Below, piece after piece: positions 34,593-42,414 of a stretch of 64,000 nucleotides of DNA. Each line of letters begins with the position of its first letter. Within the stretch, counting starts at the first letter, position 1. The stretch covers positions 1 to 64,000 of the forward strand of contig JBLWXT010000008.1 of NCBI GenBank assembly GCA_048267305.1, read 5' to 3'. Below the pieces are notes generated by a model. That model did not search any database and was not told the DNA's origin. It saw only the letters and a list, made by a program, of their open reading frames with translations. Source of the stretch: Owenweeksia sp048267305 (GTDB lineage: Bacteria; Bacteroidota; Bacteroidia; Flavobacteriales; Schleiferiaceae). A program made the translations under genes and the position numbers.

Positions 34593-34770
34593 ATGAAGGG
34601 GTGGCTAAGTTTTATTGGTAAAAGGCAGTGGAAAGTGTCTTTGGAAGCAATAACAAAAGAGGTAGATACACAGACAATACAGTATGTGTTTCCGAAATAG
34701 CTGTTGGATTATTTTGAATTAGAAAAGGCAGGGGATAAACCTGGGATCTTTTATCGGGAATGATTACCTG
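34593..34770 (+). pseudogene. Possible transposase remnant (ISAon1-like N-terminus)
   Basis: The frame from ATG 34593 reads KEVDTQTIQYVFPK, a TAG, LLDYFELEKAGDKPGIFY, then stops. The core pattern [I/F]-x-P-K-x-L-L-D-Y-F-E resembles the start of short first-frame transposase proteins of the ISAon1 type in Bacteroidota. The match is short and the assignment weak. Confidence 0.3.
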
Positions 34771-35120
34771 AGAGGTAGGGTTTGCCTAAGAGAATTTATT
34801 GCCAGAGGGCTATAATTGCCCTTGGTGCCTTTCATTTCTAAAAAGGAATATAATAATTTGACTATCCTGTTTTACACGTTTTAGAGTTTTAAAAATCTTA
34901 AAACGTGAATTATTGGGCTTCAATCGATTGAGCATTTAAAGTGCTGCACCTTATGAATCCAGTTTTACTACAGCAGAGGATTATTTTAATATTTCAAACA
35001 ATTTTTTATGGTAAAGGAATTATTGCTGCACCTATGTTCGACCCGTGTAAAAGATTTGAAATACATATTTTCTTTAAATCCTTATCGCATTTGTGTTTTA
35101 AGGAAATTATACTTTCTAAT

Positions 35121-35145
35121 CTGTCAGGTTTTTAAAACCTGTCAG
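35121..35145. repeat. Copy of the dispersed CTGTCAGG palindrome
   Basis: CTGTCAGGTTTT-T-AAAACCTGTCAG is a near-perfect palindrome and shares its core with the copies at 5021 and 37674. Confidence 0.75.
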
Positions 35146-35197
35146 GGCTTGTTGTTAGAAAGCAACTGCAAGAAGTATTTCCAGAGAATTTGAGCAG

Positions 35198-36337
35198 TTA
35201 TCTAAAATCCTCCAGGTTTTTCGAATCAATCATAGTTACGACTTTCTTCATCTTCTTTTGAATTACTTTAAAATGGTGCTTGTCATCAGGTGTGATTAAG
35301 GTAATGGCTTGTCCGGGATTTTCAGCACGACCGGTTCTTCCAATTCGATGAACAAAATCCTTTGGTGAGCGGGGTAATTCATAGTTTATCACATAGGGCA
35401 AAAACTCAATGTCAATACCTCTTGAAAGTAAATCGGTGGCAACCAGCACTCTCAATTTTCCAGCTTTAAATTGTTCTAATGAAGCCTTTCTATTTCCCTG
35501 GCTTTTTTTGCTGTGGATGGCACGAGCTGTAATTCCGTTGTTATGAAGTTTGTCGGCCACCAAATCAGCGCGAGAGGTAGAAGATGTAAAAACCAAGACC
35601 TGCTGCATATTGCCATTGTTAATCAGGTATCGCAACAGGGGTCCTTTTTTTTCTTCATTCACAAAATAGCCAACTTGATCGATGATGTCTAAATTTTCCT
35701 CCTGCGGGGCAATGTTTATAACCAAAGGATCATTGAGGAGGACACGCTCTACATTTTCCACATCTGGACTAAGGGTAGCCGAAAAAAGCAGATTTTGACG
35801 CTTTTTGGGCAGTAGCGCAAAAATCCGGTCCATTTCGGCTTTAAAGCCGAGGTTTAGCATTTTGTCCGCTTCATCCAAAATGAGGGTGCTCACGGAAGAA
35901 AGGTGCAGGGCCTTAGATTCTGAAAGCTCCAAAAGCCTACCGGGAGTAGCAACCAACACATTTACATTTTGCAGGCCAATCATTTGAGGGTTTATGGAAA
36001 CACCACCATACACAGCAAAAGATTTTAATGGAAAGGGGAGTGCATTGCCAAATAGCTTGAAGACCTCTTCCACCTGCATGGCCAGCTCACGGGTAGGTAC
36101 TAAGACCAAAACATTGATGTGGCGGTTTTTGGTAGCCGTTTTTCCCTCCAGGTTCATCAGGGTAGGAAGCACATAGCTGGCTGTTTTTCCGGAACCCGTT
36201 TTGGCAATTCCCAAAATGTCCTTTCCCTTTAAGATAGCGGGAATGGCCGCTTCCTGAATAGGGTAGGGCTTGGTGTAGTTTTGAGCGGCTAGTGCTTTTG
36301 TCAAAAATGGCGACAAACCCAAAGAGGTGAAAGACAT
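35198..36337 (-). CDS. DEAD-box RNA helicase, RhlE-like
   Basis: From the Met at 36337 (MSFTSLGLSP) the 379-residue protein has the Q motif with PIQEAAIPAI, Walker A AKTGSGKTASY, PTRELAMQ, Walker B LILDEADKML, SATLSPD, and helicase C motifs ATDLLSRGID and HRIGRTGRA. It unwinds RNA, for instance in ribosome assembly or mRNA turnover. The C-terminal basic extension of RhlE is very short here. The upstream in-frame ATG at 36382 adds 15 poorly conserved residues. It stands alone. Confidence 0.9.
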   Translation of the reverse strand: MSFTSLGLSPFLTKALAAQNYTKPYPIQEAAIPAILKGKDILGIAKTGSGKTASYVLPTLMNLEGKTATKNRHINVLVLVPTRELAMQVEEVFKLFGNALPFPLKSFAVYGGVSINPQMIGLQNVNVLVATPGRLLELSESKALHLSSVSTLILDEADKMLNLGFKAEMDRIFALLPKKRQNLLFSATLSPDVENVERVLLNDPLVINIAPQEENLDIIDQVGYFVNEEKKGPLLRYLINNGNMQQVLVFTSSTSRADLVADKLHNNGITARAIHSKKSQGNRKASLEQFKAGKLRVLVATDLLSRGIDIEFLPYVINYELPRSPKDFVHRIGRTGRAENPGQAITLITPDDKHHFKVIQKKMKKVVTMIDSKNLEDFR

Positions 36338-36510
36338 ATCGAAATGTGGATTTATTGAAGTCACAAAAGTAGCGGGAATCAATCGTGTAGAATGGTTTTG
36401 CCTGTTTATTCTTTATGGTAGGGGATTACCGGTCATTACTGAAAGTGTTGAAGACACAAGCGGGACGCTCGGGGTACCTCGGTAGATGATCAACGGGTTT
36501 AACTTTTTTG

Positions 36511-37413
36511 TCACTTCAGGTCATCCACTATGTCTGAAAAATCAAATTCATGGATTAGCATAATATTATGTTCTTTTTTTCTGAGCTCTAATGCCTTTTC
36601 AACTTTTCTCCCATAACATGAGAATGCCCAAGCAGGATTTCCGTTATCTCCAACAATTAAGTAGTCAGTTTTGCGGGAGACATTATTAGTTGGAATTCCT
36701 CCTAAAGACTCTATATCTTTTTGGAGTTGATCTCTATTGCCTCTTTTCAAAACACCGGTAATACAAAAAGTCTTTCCAGGAAATGTGACTTCTGGCTCGC
36801 TTGTACAAAGACCTGAAATGTTCATCTCTACTGTTTCTTGGTCAATTTGATTTCTTACTTCGTTTTCATGAAGGTGTACAAATTGATTGAAGTAAGCTTT
36901 TAAAACTATTTTTTCTTCGTCATCAATTACCTTGTCTGATACAATTGACAGGATGAGGCTACGGACTTCATCATAGGGGTAATATGTGTTTAGATGCTCA
37001 TGCTCTTCAAGCCATTTGTTCAAGTCAAAAACCTCCTTGTCTTTAACAACTCCGTCTGCAAGAATGCCATGACAAATTCCTTGTAATGTTTGAAGGTCTG
37101 CTGTTACAGCATTGTAATAGTAGTTGTTGGATTCGTATTTCTGGCAAAGCCAAAAAAGATCTTCAATCGTCTCTTTAGCTGGTAACTTATTCTGAACTGT
37201 TTCTTCAATTATTGTCATGAATTCATTGAATGGGTTTCTTGAGATTAGATCATTATGGGCAATAGCCCATTTATGTAGTTCATTAATTTCTTTGGGATTA
37301 ACTTCTCCGTCAAGGTTTATTCCAAGTAAAATGCCTTTCAATGAGTTGATGGCTTTGTCCGCTTGAGATTTTGCGGTATAGATTTTTAGGGTTTGTTCAT
37401 CCAATGTACTCAT
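36511..37413 (-). CDS. BRCT-domain protein with two TerB-like helical repeats
   Basis: The 300-residue protein has two related helical units: SLKGILLGINLDGEVNPKEI near residue 24 and LQGICHGILADGVVKDKEVF near residue 109, each with an acidic D-G-x-V turn and an entry helix, as in TerB/calcium-bind-like folds. The C-terminal 85 residues are a DNA-ligase-type BRCT domain (KTFCITGVLKRGN, DIESLGGIPTNNVSRKTDYL and IVGDNGNPAW). BRCT domains bind phosphopeptides or DNA ends. No ligase core is present. It stands alone near the edge of the accessory island; a role in DNA repair or stress is a guess. Confidence 0.7.
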   Translation of the reverse strand: MSTLDEQTLKIYTAKSQADKAINSLKGILLGINLDGEVNPKEINELHKWAIAHNDLISRNPFNEFMTIIEETVQNKLPAKETIEDLFWLCQKYESNNYYYNAVTADLQTLQGICHGILADGVVKDKEVFDLNKWLEEHEHLNTYYPYDEVRSLILSIVSDKVIDDEEKIVLKAYFNQFVHLHENEVRNQIDQETVEMNISGLCTSEPEVTFPGKTFCITGVLKRGNRDQLQKDIESLGGIPTNNVSRKTDYLIVGDNGNPAWAFSCYGRKVEKALELRKKEHNIMLIHEFDFSDIVDDLK

Positions 37414-37624
37414 TTTTACGTCTGTTAAAGTGGTTGAAAATATTTAATGCTGGAAATATCGTAAAAATCCCATTACAATAGTCGGAATAAGCCGATGATT
37501 TTGTGTTTCTAATTTCCTGAGGTTTATTGCTGAAATCATAGTAATCCTAAGAGTTATTTAAATCCCTGAGAGAACATGGTTCTTTAAACGGATTTAAGGT
37601 ATAAAGCCAAAAATTAGGTCATTT

Positions 37625-37640
37625 CAAAGCAAGTGCTTAG
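37625..37640. promoter_or_regulatory. Candidate TetR operator, upstream duplicate
   Basis: CAAAGC-AAGT-GCTTAG matches, apart from one position in the left arm, the symmetric CTAAGC-n4-GCTTAG found at 38374-38389. It lies in the first copy of the duplicated promoter. Confidence 0.55.
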
Positions 37641-37673
37641 TTTCGTCCTGTCAAAAGAAACAATGTATTTAAG

Positions 37674-37704
37674 GACCTGACAGGTTTTTAAAACCTGTCA
37701 GGTC
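37674..37704. repeat. Perfect 31-base palindromic repeat
   Basis: GACCTGACAGGTTTT-T-AAAACCTGTCAGGTC has 15-base perfect arms around one base. It sits between the two direct repeat copies and is the intact form of the degenerate copies at 5021 and 35121. Confidence 0.9.
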
Positions 37705-37752
37705 TGGGTTTTAAAGTGGTTTGAGAAACAATTTCAAATAATTAGGTCATTT

Positions 37753-37768
37753 CAAAGCAAGTGCTTAG
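37753..37768. promoter_or_regulatory. Candidate TetR operator before the tetR gene
   Basis: CAAAGC-AAGT-GCTTAG lies 22 bases before the ATG at 37791, a position that would block transcription of tetR. Confidence 0.6.
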
Positions 37769-37790
37769 TTTTGTCCCGTCAAAAGAAACA

Positions 37791-38354
37791 ATGGCTAGAA
37801 AAAAGGCATATAACGAGGAAGAGGTAATAGAAAAGGCGATGGGTCTTTTTTGGCGCAATGGCTATGAGGCCACTTCCGTACGTATGCTCGAAAAGGAAAT
37901 GGGCATCAACCAGTTTTCTATCTATTCCAGCTTTGGCAGTAAGCAGGGCGTGTTTTTAAAAAGCATTGAATGCTACATGACCAAGCTTCAGGGCATAAGC
38001 GATAAGCTGGCCAACACCCAAAAAGGAGTGGAGGGCATCAAGGAGTTTTTTTATGATTTCCTTGAATTTTCAAAGGATGCCGATCGTAAAAAGGGTTGCC
38101 TGGTAGTAAACACTATTAGTGATTTGGGTGAAAACCCCGATGAACTGATAAGGGAAAAAGTGGATATGTTTTCGGAATATACCCGGATGCTTTTTAAATC
38201 GGTTTTGGAGCAGGACAGTAGTAAGGATGAAGCTACCCTTGAGGAGCAGTCTAACTTTTTGATTATTGCCATGCAGGGATTGGCCACCGCCTCTAGGGTT
38301 TTTACCCAGCAACAACTGGAAGACTATATCGCCATGACGTTTAAAAACCTCTGA
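37791..38354 (+). CDS. TetR/AcrR-family transcriptional regulator
   Basis: The 187-residue protein starts MARKKAYNEEEVIEKAMGLF and has the TetR helix-turn-helix ATSVRMLEKEMGINQFSIYS (residues about 25-47). The C-terminal ligand pocket is helical and unspecific. It probably represses itself and the CxxC decarboxylase-like gene, since a shared inverted repeat lies before both. The start at 37791 is preferred to the in-frame GTG at 37761, which would add ten residues that no TetR protein needs and would overlap the operator. Confidence 0.88.
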   Translation: MARKKAYNEEEVIEKAMGLFWRNGYEATSVRMLEKEMGINQFSIYSSFGSKQGVFLKSIECYMTKLQGISDKLANTQKGVEGIKEFFYDFLEFSKDADRKKGCLVVNTISDLGENPDELIREKVDMFSEYTRMLFKSVLEQDSSKDEATLEEQSNFLIIAMQGLATASRVFTQQQLEDYIAMTFKNL

Positions 38355-38373
38355 CCTTTTTTTTGCCTCAAAA

Positions 38374-38389
38374 CTAAGCGTATGCTTAG
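38374..38389. promoter_or_regulatory. Candidate TetR operator before the CxxC protein gene
   Basis: CTAAGC-GTAT-GCTTAG is a perfect 6-base-arm inverted repeat located 44 bases before the ATG at 38434 and 20 bases after the tetR stop codon. Confidence 0.6.
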
Positions 38390-38433
38390 AAATTAATATA
38401 GAGTTTAACAATAACTATAAATAAGTAGATCAC

Positions 38434-38997
38434 ATGAATACATTCAAAATTCACACAATAGAAAGCGCACCGGAAGGCAGCCTGCCACTTTTGGAAAAAT
38501 CCAAAAAGGCCTATGGCATGATACCTAATTTACACGGTATGCTGGCTGAGGCTCCGGGTACTTTGGAGGCCTATCAAACGCTACATCAACTGTTCAGCGA
38601 TTCATCCTTTAACAATGATGAGCTTACTGTAGTATGGCAAACCATAAACGTAGAGCATGAGTGCCATTATTGTGTACCTGCTCATACGGCCATTGCCCAT
38701 GGTATGAAGGTAGATGCGGCTATTACAGATGCTCTTAGAAACAGCACAGAAATGCCTAATGAAAAACTTCAGGCATTGCACAATATGACACTTTCTGTAG
38801 TTCGTAACCGAGGAAGGGTAAGTCAGGAAGAACTGGAGAACTTTTACGCAGCAGGATATAACAAGCGCCACGTATTGGAAATTATTTTGGGACTTTCACA
38901 AAAGGTAATCAGCAATTACTCTAATCACATTGCCAATACTCCTGTTGATAAGCCATTTCAACAATTTACATGGAAGAAGGAAGCTGAGCTGGCCTAA
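38434..38997 (+). CDS. Carboxymuconolactone decarboxylase / AhpD-like protein
   Basis: The 187-residue protein has the AhpD-type motif ECHYCVPAHTAIAHG, with a CxxC pair and a following His, as in peroxidase-linked members of this family. They carry a redox disulfide and act in peroxide or alkyl-hydroperoxide removal. It follows tetR after a putative operator and begins an apparently TetR-controlled run with the DoxX-like and HAD genes. The dithiol chemistry fits a detoxifying role; the partner reductase is not seen. Confidence 0.82.
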   Translation: MNTFKIHTIESAPEGSLPLLEKSKKAYGMIPNLHGMLAEAPGTLEAYQTLHQLFSDSSFNNDELTVVWQTINVEHECHYCVPAHTAIAHGMKVDAAITDALRNSTEMPNEKLQALHNMTLSVVRNRGRVSQEELENFYAAGYNKRHVLEIILGLSQKVISNYSNHIANTPVDKPFQQFTWKKEAELA

Positions 38998-39153
38998 TTC
39001 CACATCCGAAACTTGGTTTGGGTAGTAACAAGTCTCCCACCTTTGAGTGGGGGGCTTGTTTTAAAACCTCTGCTGAGTTTTGGAATAAACCAGAATTATG
39101 TTGCCCATGCCATTGGGAAGCCGTGGCTTTTCACAAACCATAAAACTATTACA

Positions 39154-39591
39154 ATGAAAAAAATCGGAAATGTCATTACGGGTCTTTTGGGCTTTTGAAT
39201 GTTAATGCCTGGTTTGGCCAAGTTTACCGAGCCATTTATAACAATGCTTGCCACGCAATTGGATAAAAGTGGATTGCCTTTTCCTGAATTCACTTTTCAT
39301 ATGGTACGTATATCAGAAATCGTAGTGGGTCTAACGTTGCTCGCTTTAGCTTTTTATGGCAAAAGATTAAGTGCTGCCCTGCGTGATAAAGTCTTTTATG
39401 GTGCTAATGGAGTTGTAGGTATTATGATGCTGGTTGCGCTGTACGTTCACCTTCATCCTGATGTGCCAGCCGAAGTTTTGCCTTTTGAAAGTAAGCCACC
39501 CGTACTTACTGTAGTGTATCTGATTTTGGTTGCCACAAATATTTATCTATATACCAAAAAACAAGCTCATACCTTACAAAGTGCATTTTAA
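39154..39591 (+). pseudogene. DoxX-like small membrane protein, interrupted by an in-frame TGA
   Basis: The ATG at 39154 reads MKKIGNVITGLLGF, then TGA at 39196-39198, then an ATG and in the same frame MLMPGLAKFTEPFITMLA and three further hydrophobic segments to 39591. Together this makes a DoxX-like four-helix membrane protein of about 145 residues, with the stop inside the first helix. The downstream ATG directly after TGA (TGAATG) could allow restart and give a 130-residue protein lacking the N-terminus. DoxX proteins are linked to membrane redox and sulfur or quinone metabolism. A Leu or Trp codon change or a sequencing error are the simple explanations. Confidence 0.65.
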
Positions 39592-39606
39592 TAATACTAA
39601 GTAACA

Positions 39607-40410
39607 ATGATAGATAGTAGAAGAAATTTTATAAAAAGAGCTTCCTTGGCGGGAATGGCGGGCTTTGCCGTTCCATCAGTGGTTTTAGGGGCTTCAACAA
39701 ATAAAGAAGAAAAAATGACAGGCGATGTGCATTCCCACAGACCTAAGGTTTTGTTTTTTGATGTAAACGAAACATTGCTCGATTTGGGTAATATGAAGAA
39801 AGATGTGAGTAAAGCCCTGGGCGGAAGAGCAGATTTGTTGCCGCTTTGGTTTACCACGATGTTGCAATATTCGCTGGTTACCACCACGGGCAGGCAGTAT
39901 GCCGATTTTGGTGTGATAGGTGCCGCTACCTTGCGAATGGTAGCTGCAAATGAAGGCATAAAACTGTCGGAAGCAGATTCAAAACAAGCTTTAGGTGCCA
40001 TACTCACTTTGCCGGCTCACCCGGAGGTGAAGGAAGCGCTTCAGAAAATCAGAAATGCGGGTTATAAAATGGTGTCGCTCACCAACTCATCCAATAAGGG
40101 GGTGGAGGCCCAGTTCAAAAATGCAGGGCTCACCGATTTTTTTGATGCCCGTTTGAGTATTGAAGATATTGGCAAGTATAAACCGGATAGCGATGTGTAT
40201 GATTGGGCGGCTCGTAAAATGGGCGTTCGCCCGGATGAATGTATGATGATAGCGGCACATGGTTGGGATATTGCCGGAGCTATCTGGGCCGATTGGCGAG
40301 GTGCGTTTATTGCGAGGCCTGGTCAGCAATTATACCCATTGGCTCCATTGCCGGAAATTAATGAACCTGATTTGATGAAGATAGCAGACAAGCTGGTTGC
40401 CCTAAAATAA
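39607..40410 (+). CDS. Haloacid-dehalogenase type II-like protein with a Tat signal
   Basis: The 267-residue protein begins with a twin-arginine signal (SRRNFIKRASLAGMAG, with cleavage near VLGAS), so it should cross the inner membrane folded. The mature domain is a HAD fold with the nucleophile motif FFDVNETLLDLG, SLTNSS (motif II), a lysine in GKYKPDSDVYDW and AAHGWDIAGA. The closest named family is (S)-2-haloacid dehalogenase, though phosphatase activity is also possible. Periplasmic location is unusual for this family. It ends the TetR-led run; a strong terminator follows. Confidence 0.8.
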   Translation: MIDSRRNFIKRASLAGMAGFAVPSVVLGASTNKEEKMTGDVHSHRPKVLFFDVNETLLDLGNMKKDVSKALGGRADLLPLWFTTMLQYSLVTTTGRQYADFGVIGAATLRMVAANEGIKLSEADSKQALGAILTLPAHPEVKEALQKIRNAGYKMVSLTNSSNKGVEAQFKNAGLTDFFDARLSIEDIGKYKPDSDVYDWAARKMGVRPDECMMIAAHGWDIAGAIWADWRGAFIARPGQQLYPLAPLPEINEPDLMKIADKLVALK

Positions 40411-40430
40411 AGCTTGGTGTTGGCAAAATA

Positions 40431-40464
40431 AAAAGCGGCCCCGGTAATTACCGGGGCCGCTTTT
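40431..40464. terminator. Bidirectional terminator between convergent operons
   Basis: AAAAGCGGCCCCGGTAA and TTACCGGGGCCGCTTTT form a perfect 17-base stem with no loop bases, flanked by A and T runs on both sides. Confidence 0.9.
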
Positions 40465-40486
40465 GTTGAGTAAAAAACTACACTGG

Positions 40487-40786
40487 TTAATTTTCTATTT
40501 GTGTCATCTGCTGCACGATAAATTCTTCAACACAACCTTCAGTGGCTTTTAGATATGCCGCCAAATGCGGGTTGTTCATGTGCGCTTGCCATAGCTCCGC
40601 ACTTTCCCAATTTTCATAAAACATAAAGGTATTGGGGTTTTCATTGTCTTGATGCAGATCGTAATTAATACAGCCTTCTTCCGCTCTGGTTACATTAATG
40701 AGCTTTACCAGCTCAGCTTTTACCAAAGCCCTGTTTTCTTCTTTCGCTAAAATGCGGGCTACAATTGTTAGTTTTTGATTTGTCAT
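40487..40786 (-). CDS. Quinol monooxygenase-like (ABM domain) protein
   Basis: The 99-residue protein is a single ABM/dimeric alpha-beta barrel domain: LTIVARILAKEENRALVKAE, EEGCINYDLHQDNENPNTF and FYENWESAELWQAHMNNPHL. Family members such as YgiN oxidise quinols or trap reactive small molecules without cofactor. It is the last gene of a minus-strand run that begins at the MDR enzyme and is controlled in part by the AraC gene opposite. The true substrate is unknown. Confidence 0.85.
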   Translation of the reverse strand: MTNQKLTIVARILAKEENRALVKAELVKLINVTRAEEGCINYDLHQDNENPNTFMFYENWESAELWQAHMNNPHLAAYLKATEGCVEEFIVQQMTQIEN

Positions 40787-40812
40787 GATATTGTTTGGGG
40801 ATGTTGTTTCTT

Positions 40813-41907
40813 TTATCTGAAAGGTACGCCAGCTACTAATGGCTTAAAGCGGAAAATATAATAAGGTGCCGATGATAGATCTTTTCCATCATTAAAAGCG
40901 GCCCCTAAATTTACCTGTGCTGCGGATACATACATATAACCATCAATATGGTTGTAGCTCACGCCATCTGGCCATACCATGTTGTTGTGCGAGGCTATGG
41001 TTTTTACGCTTTTATCTTTGGCCAGTACCATGGCTACACTGTTTGTTTCCAAAGCGGTGAGATAGATGTTACTGTTTTTATCAATACTCAAACCTCCGTT
41101 ATTGGGCTTGTCGGAATAGGTTTCTATTCGCTCATTCAGCTCTTTTTCGCTCAATTCCGGATTTATCAAATCTTCGGTTTTTATGCGGTACAGCTTGCTG
41201 CCATTTAAAGGGCCGTAATAGATCCATTCAAAATTGCTATCGCTGGTAATACCATCATTCCCAACTAAGAGATTTTTTCCATCCACGGCTAAAGGTTGTC
41301 CTGTAATAACGGTAGGTGTGTTTTCCGGTAAGGTGGTACGTGTGCCTTCTAATAATCGCCTTGTTTTTCCGGTTTTCATATCCACCAGAATAAAAGCGGC
41401 AGAGCTGCCATCGCCACCATTTCCAATACCCTCATCGGCAATAATAAAAACGCCATGCTTGGTATCCACAACCATATCGTTGGGTTGAGATGTTGGGGGA
41501 ACAGCAGATTGCGGTAAATAATAAATACGCTCCAGTTGATCGGTATTGGTGTTCCAGCCTACAATTTTGGGCGTAACAGGGTTTCGCTGTCCCATGTCCA
41601 GCATCCAAATAATGCCGTTTTTGTCATTCCTGATTCCCAACACATTGCTTAAGTAATTGTCATCTGTGCTGCGAGGTGTATTCCACGCCTCATTTGGAAA
41701 AGGCATGCTGTTTTTTGTTTTCGCATCCATTATCATCACCCGATTATTGGGTGCAAAAAACGGATGATGGCTGTACACTAGATTGCCTTGCGGTGTAAAG
41801 GTGATGTTCCCCACAGCTTGCTCTGTAGTAGCAAAAATTTCAGCTACTTGCGAGGAGGAATTCTGTGAAATCATAATCGCTCCGAGTAAGATTAATAACT
41901 TATTCAT
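40813..41907 (-). CDS. Major royal jelly / SMP-30-like secreted beta-propeller
   Basis: The 364-residue protein has a signal peptide (LLGAIMISQNSSSQ) and a propeller of the MRJP/yellow type: GIIWMLDMGQRN, PNDMVVDTKHGVFIIADEG, GGLSIDKNSNIYLTALETNS and WPDGVSYNHIDGYMYVSAAQ. Propellers of this class act as lactonases or bind small ligands. It lies in the minus-strand run, 10 bases after the cupin gene. It is probably periplasmic; the substrate is unknown. Confidence 0.8.
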   Translation of the reverse strand: MNKLLILLGAIMISQNSSSQVAEIFATTEQAVGNITFTPQGNLVYSHHPFFAPNNRVMIMDAKTKNSMPFPNEAWNTPRSTDDNYLSNVLGIRNDKNGIIWMLDMGQRNPVTPKIVGWNTNTDQLERIYYLPQSAVPPTSQPNDMVVDTKHGVFIIADEGIGNGGDGSSAAFILVDMKTGKTRRLLEGTRTTLPENTPTVITGQPLAVDGKNLLVGNDGITSDSNFEWIYYGPLNGSKLYRIKTEDLINPELSEKELNERIETYSDKPNNGGLSIDKNSNIYLTALETNSVAMVLAKDKSVKTIASHNNMVWPDGVSYNHIDGYMYVSAAQVNLGAAFNDGKDLSSAPYYIFRFKPLVAGVPFR

Positions 41908-41916
41908 ATACAGTGT

Positions 41917-42414
41917 TTATTTACTTTTTTGAAGGTAAGATGGAAGTTCGTTTGATAGCCAATCCTGACGCACAGGAACATGCACATCAAGGTCAACCGT
42001 TTTTTCTAATGCCCAAAACTCGTGGGGTACATTTTCAGGAAATACAATTACCTCGCCCGCGCCTACTTGTACAAATTGCTCTTGCCCATCTATTAGAGTT
42101 TTGATTTTCACCCTACCCTCCATAATGTAGGTGATTTGCTCATTGGGATGCTTGTGCCACGGAATATGTGCTCCGCTATCCAGATAGAAATAGGCCATTT
42201 GGCCCTTCTCTCCATGAAACCACTTTCTGGTGATTCCTTCAGAAATGGTGTCTAATGGCATTTCATCAAAACTAAAATGCTGCACCAGGGCTTCCATTGA
42301 AGTGGTACCATTTGTTGCTATAACATCTTCACCCACCGATTCAGTACATGCAGTGAAAAATAGGACGGAAGTTATTAGAACCGCGGAGGATACTAGCTTT
42401 TCTGAATTTCTCAT
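41917..42414 (-). CDS. Cupin-domain lipoprotein
   Basis: The 165-residue protein has a lipobox (LFFTAC) and one cupin fold with metal-ligand patterns AHIPWHKHPNEQITYIMEG and FPENVPHEF, giving His and Glu positions for a metal. It is anchored to the cell envelope. The start overlaps the SDR gene end by four bases (ATGA), so the two are translationally coupled. It may handle the same compound as its neighbours. No specific enzyme type can be named. Confidence 0.82.
   Translation of the reverse strand: MRNSEKLVSSAVLITSVLFFTACTESVGEDVIATNGTTSMEALVQHFSFDEMPLDTISEGITRKWFHGEKGQMAYFYLDSGAHIPWHKHPNEQITYIMEGRVKIKTLIDGQEQFVQVGAGEVIVFPENVPHEFWALEKTVDLDVHVPVRQDWLSNELPSYLQKSK

Larger units (their letters stand above)
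34395..35197. other. Long gene-free region with decayed sequence
   Basis: No intact gene is seen in about 800 bases. It contains a possible transposase remnant (34593-34770), a palindromic repeat (35121-35145) and short open frames (near 34941-35193) without family patterns. A/T-rich composition and multiple stops suggest an eroded accessory region. Confidence 0.6.
37613..37793. repeat. 53-base direct repeat flanking a palindromic element
   Basis: A 53-base unit running from ATTAGGTCATTTC to AAAAGAAACAATG occurs at 37613-37665 and again at 37741-37793, with two mismatches. The second copy includes the ATG of the tetR gene; the first copy holds a matching ATG that is followed by a different, non-coding continuation. 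The 75 bases between contain the perfect palindrome at 37674-37704. The structure looks like a duplication of the tetR promoter and start with insertion of the palindrome. The 200 bases before 37613 show no gene. Confidence 0.9.

Noticed and set aside
34941..35193. Two overlapping plus-strand frames of about 60 codons
   Set aside because: They have no family pattern or start signals and include the palindromic repeat as coding sequence.
39196..39198. Selenocysteine readthrough at the in-frame TGA
   Set aside because: The position is in a hydrophobic helix where no selenoprotein family has Sec, and no following stem-loop is evident. Mutation, error or restart is simpler.
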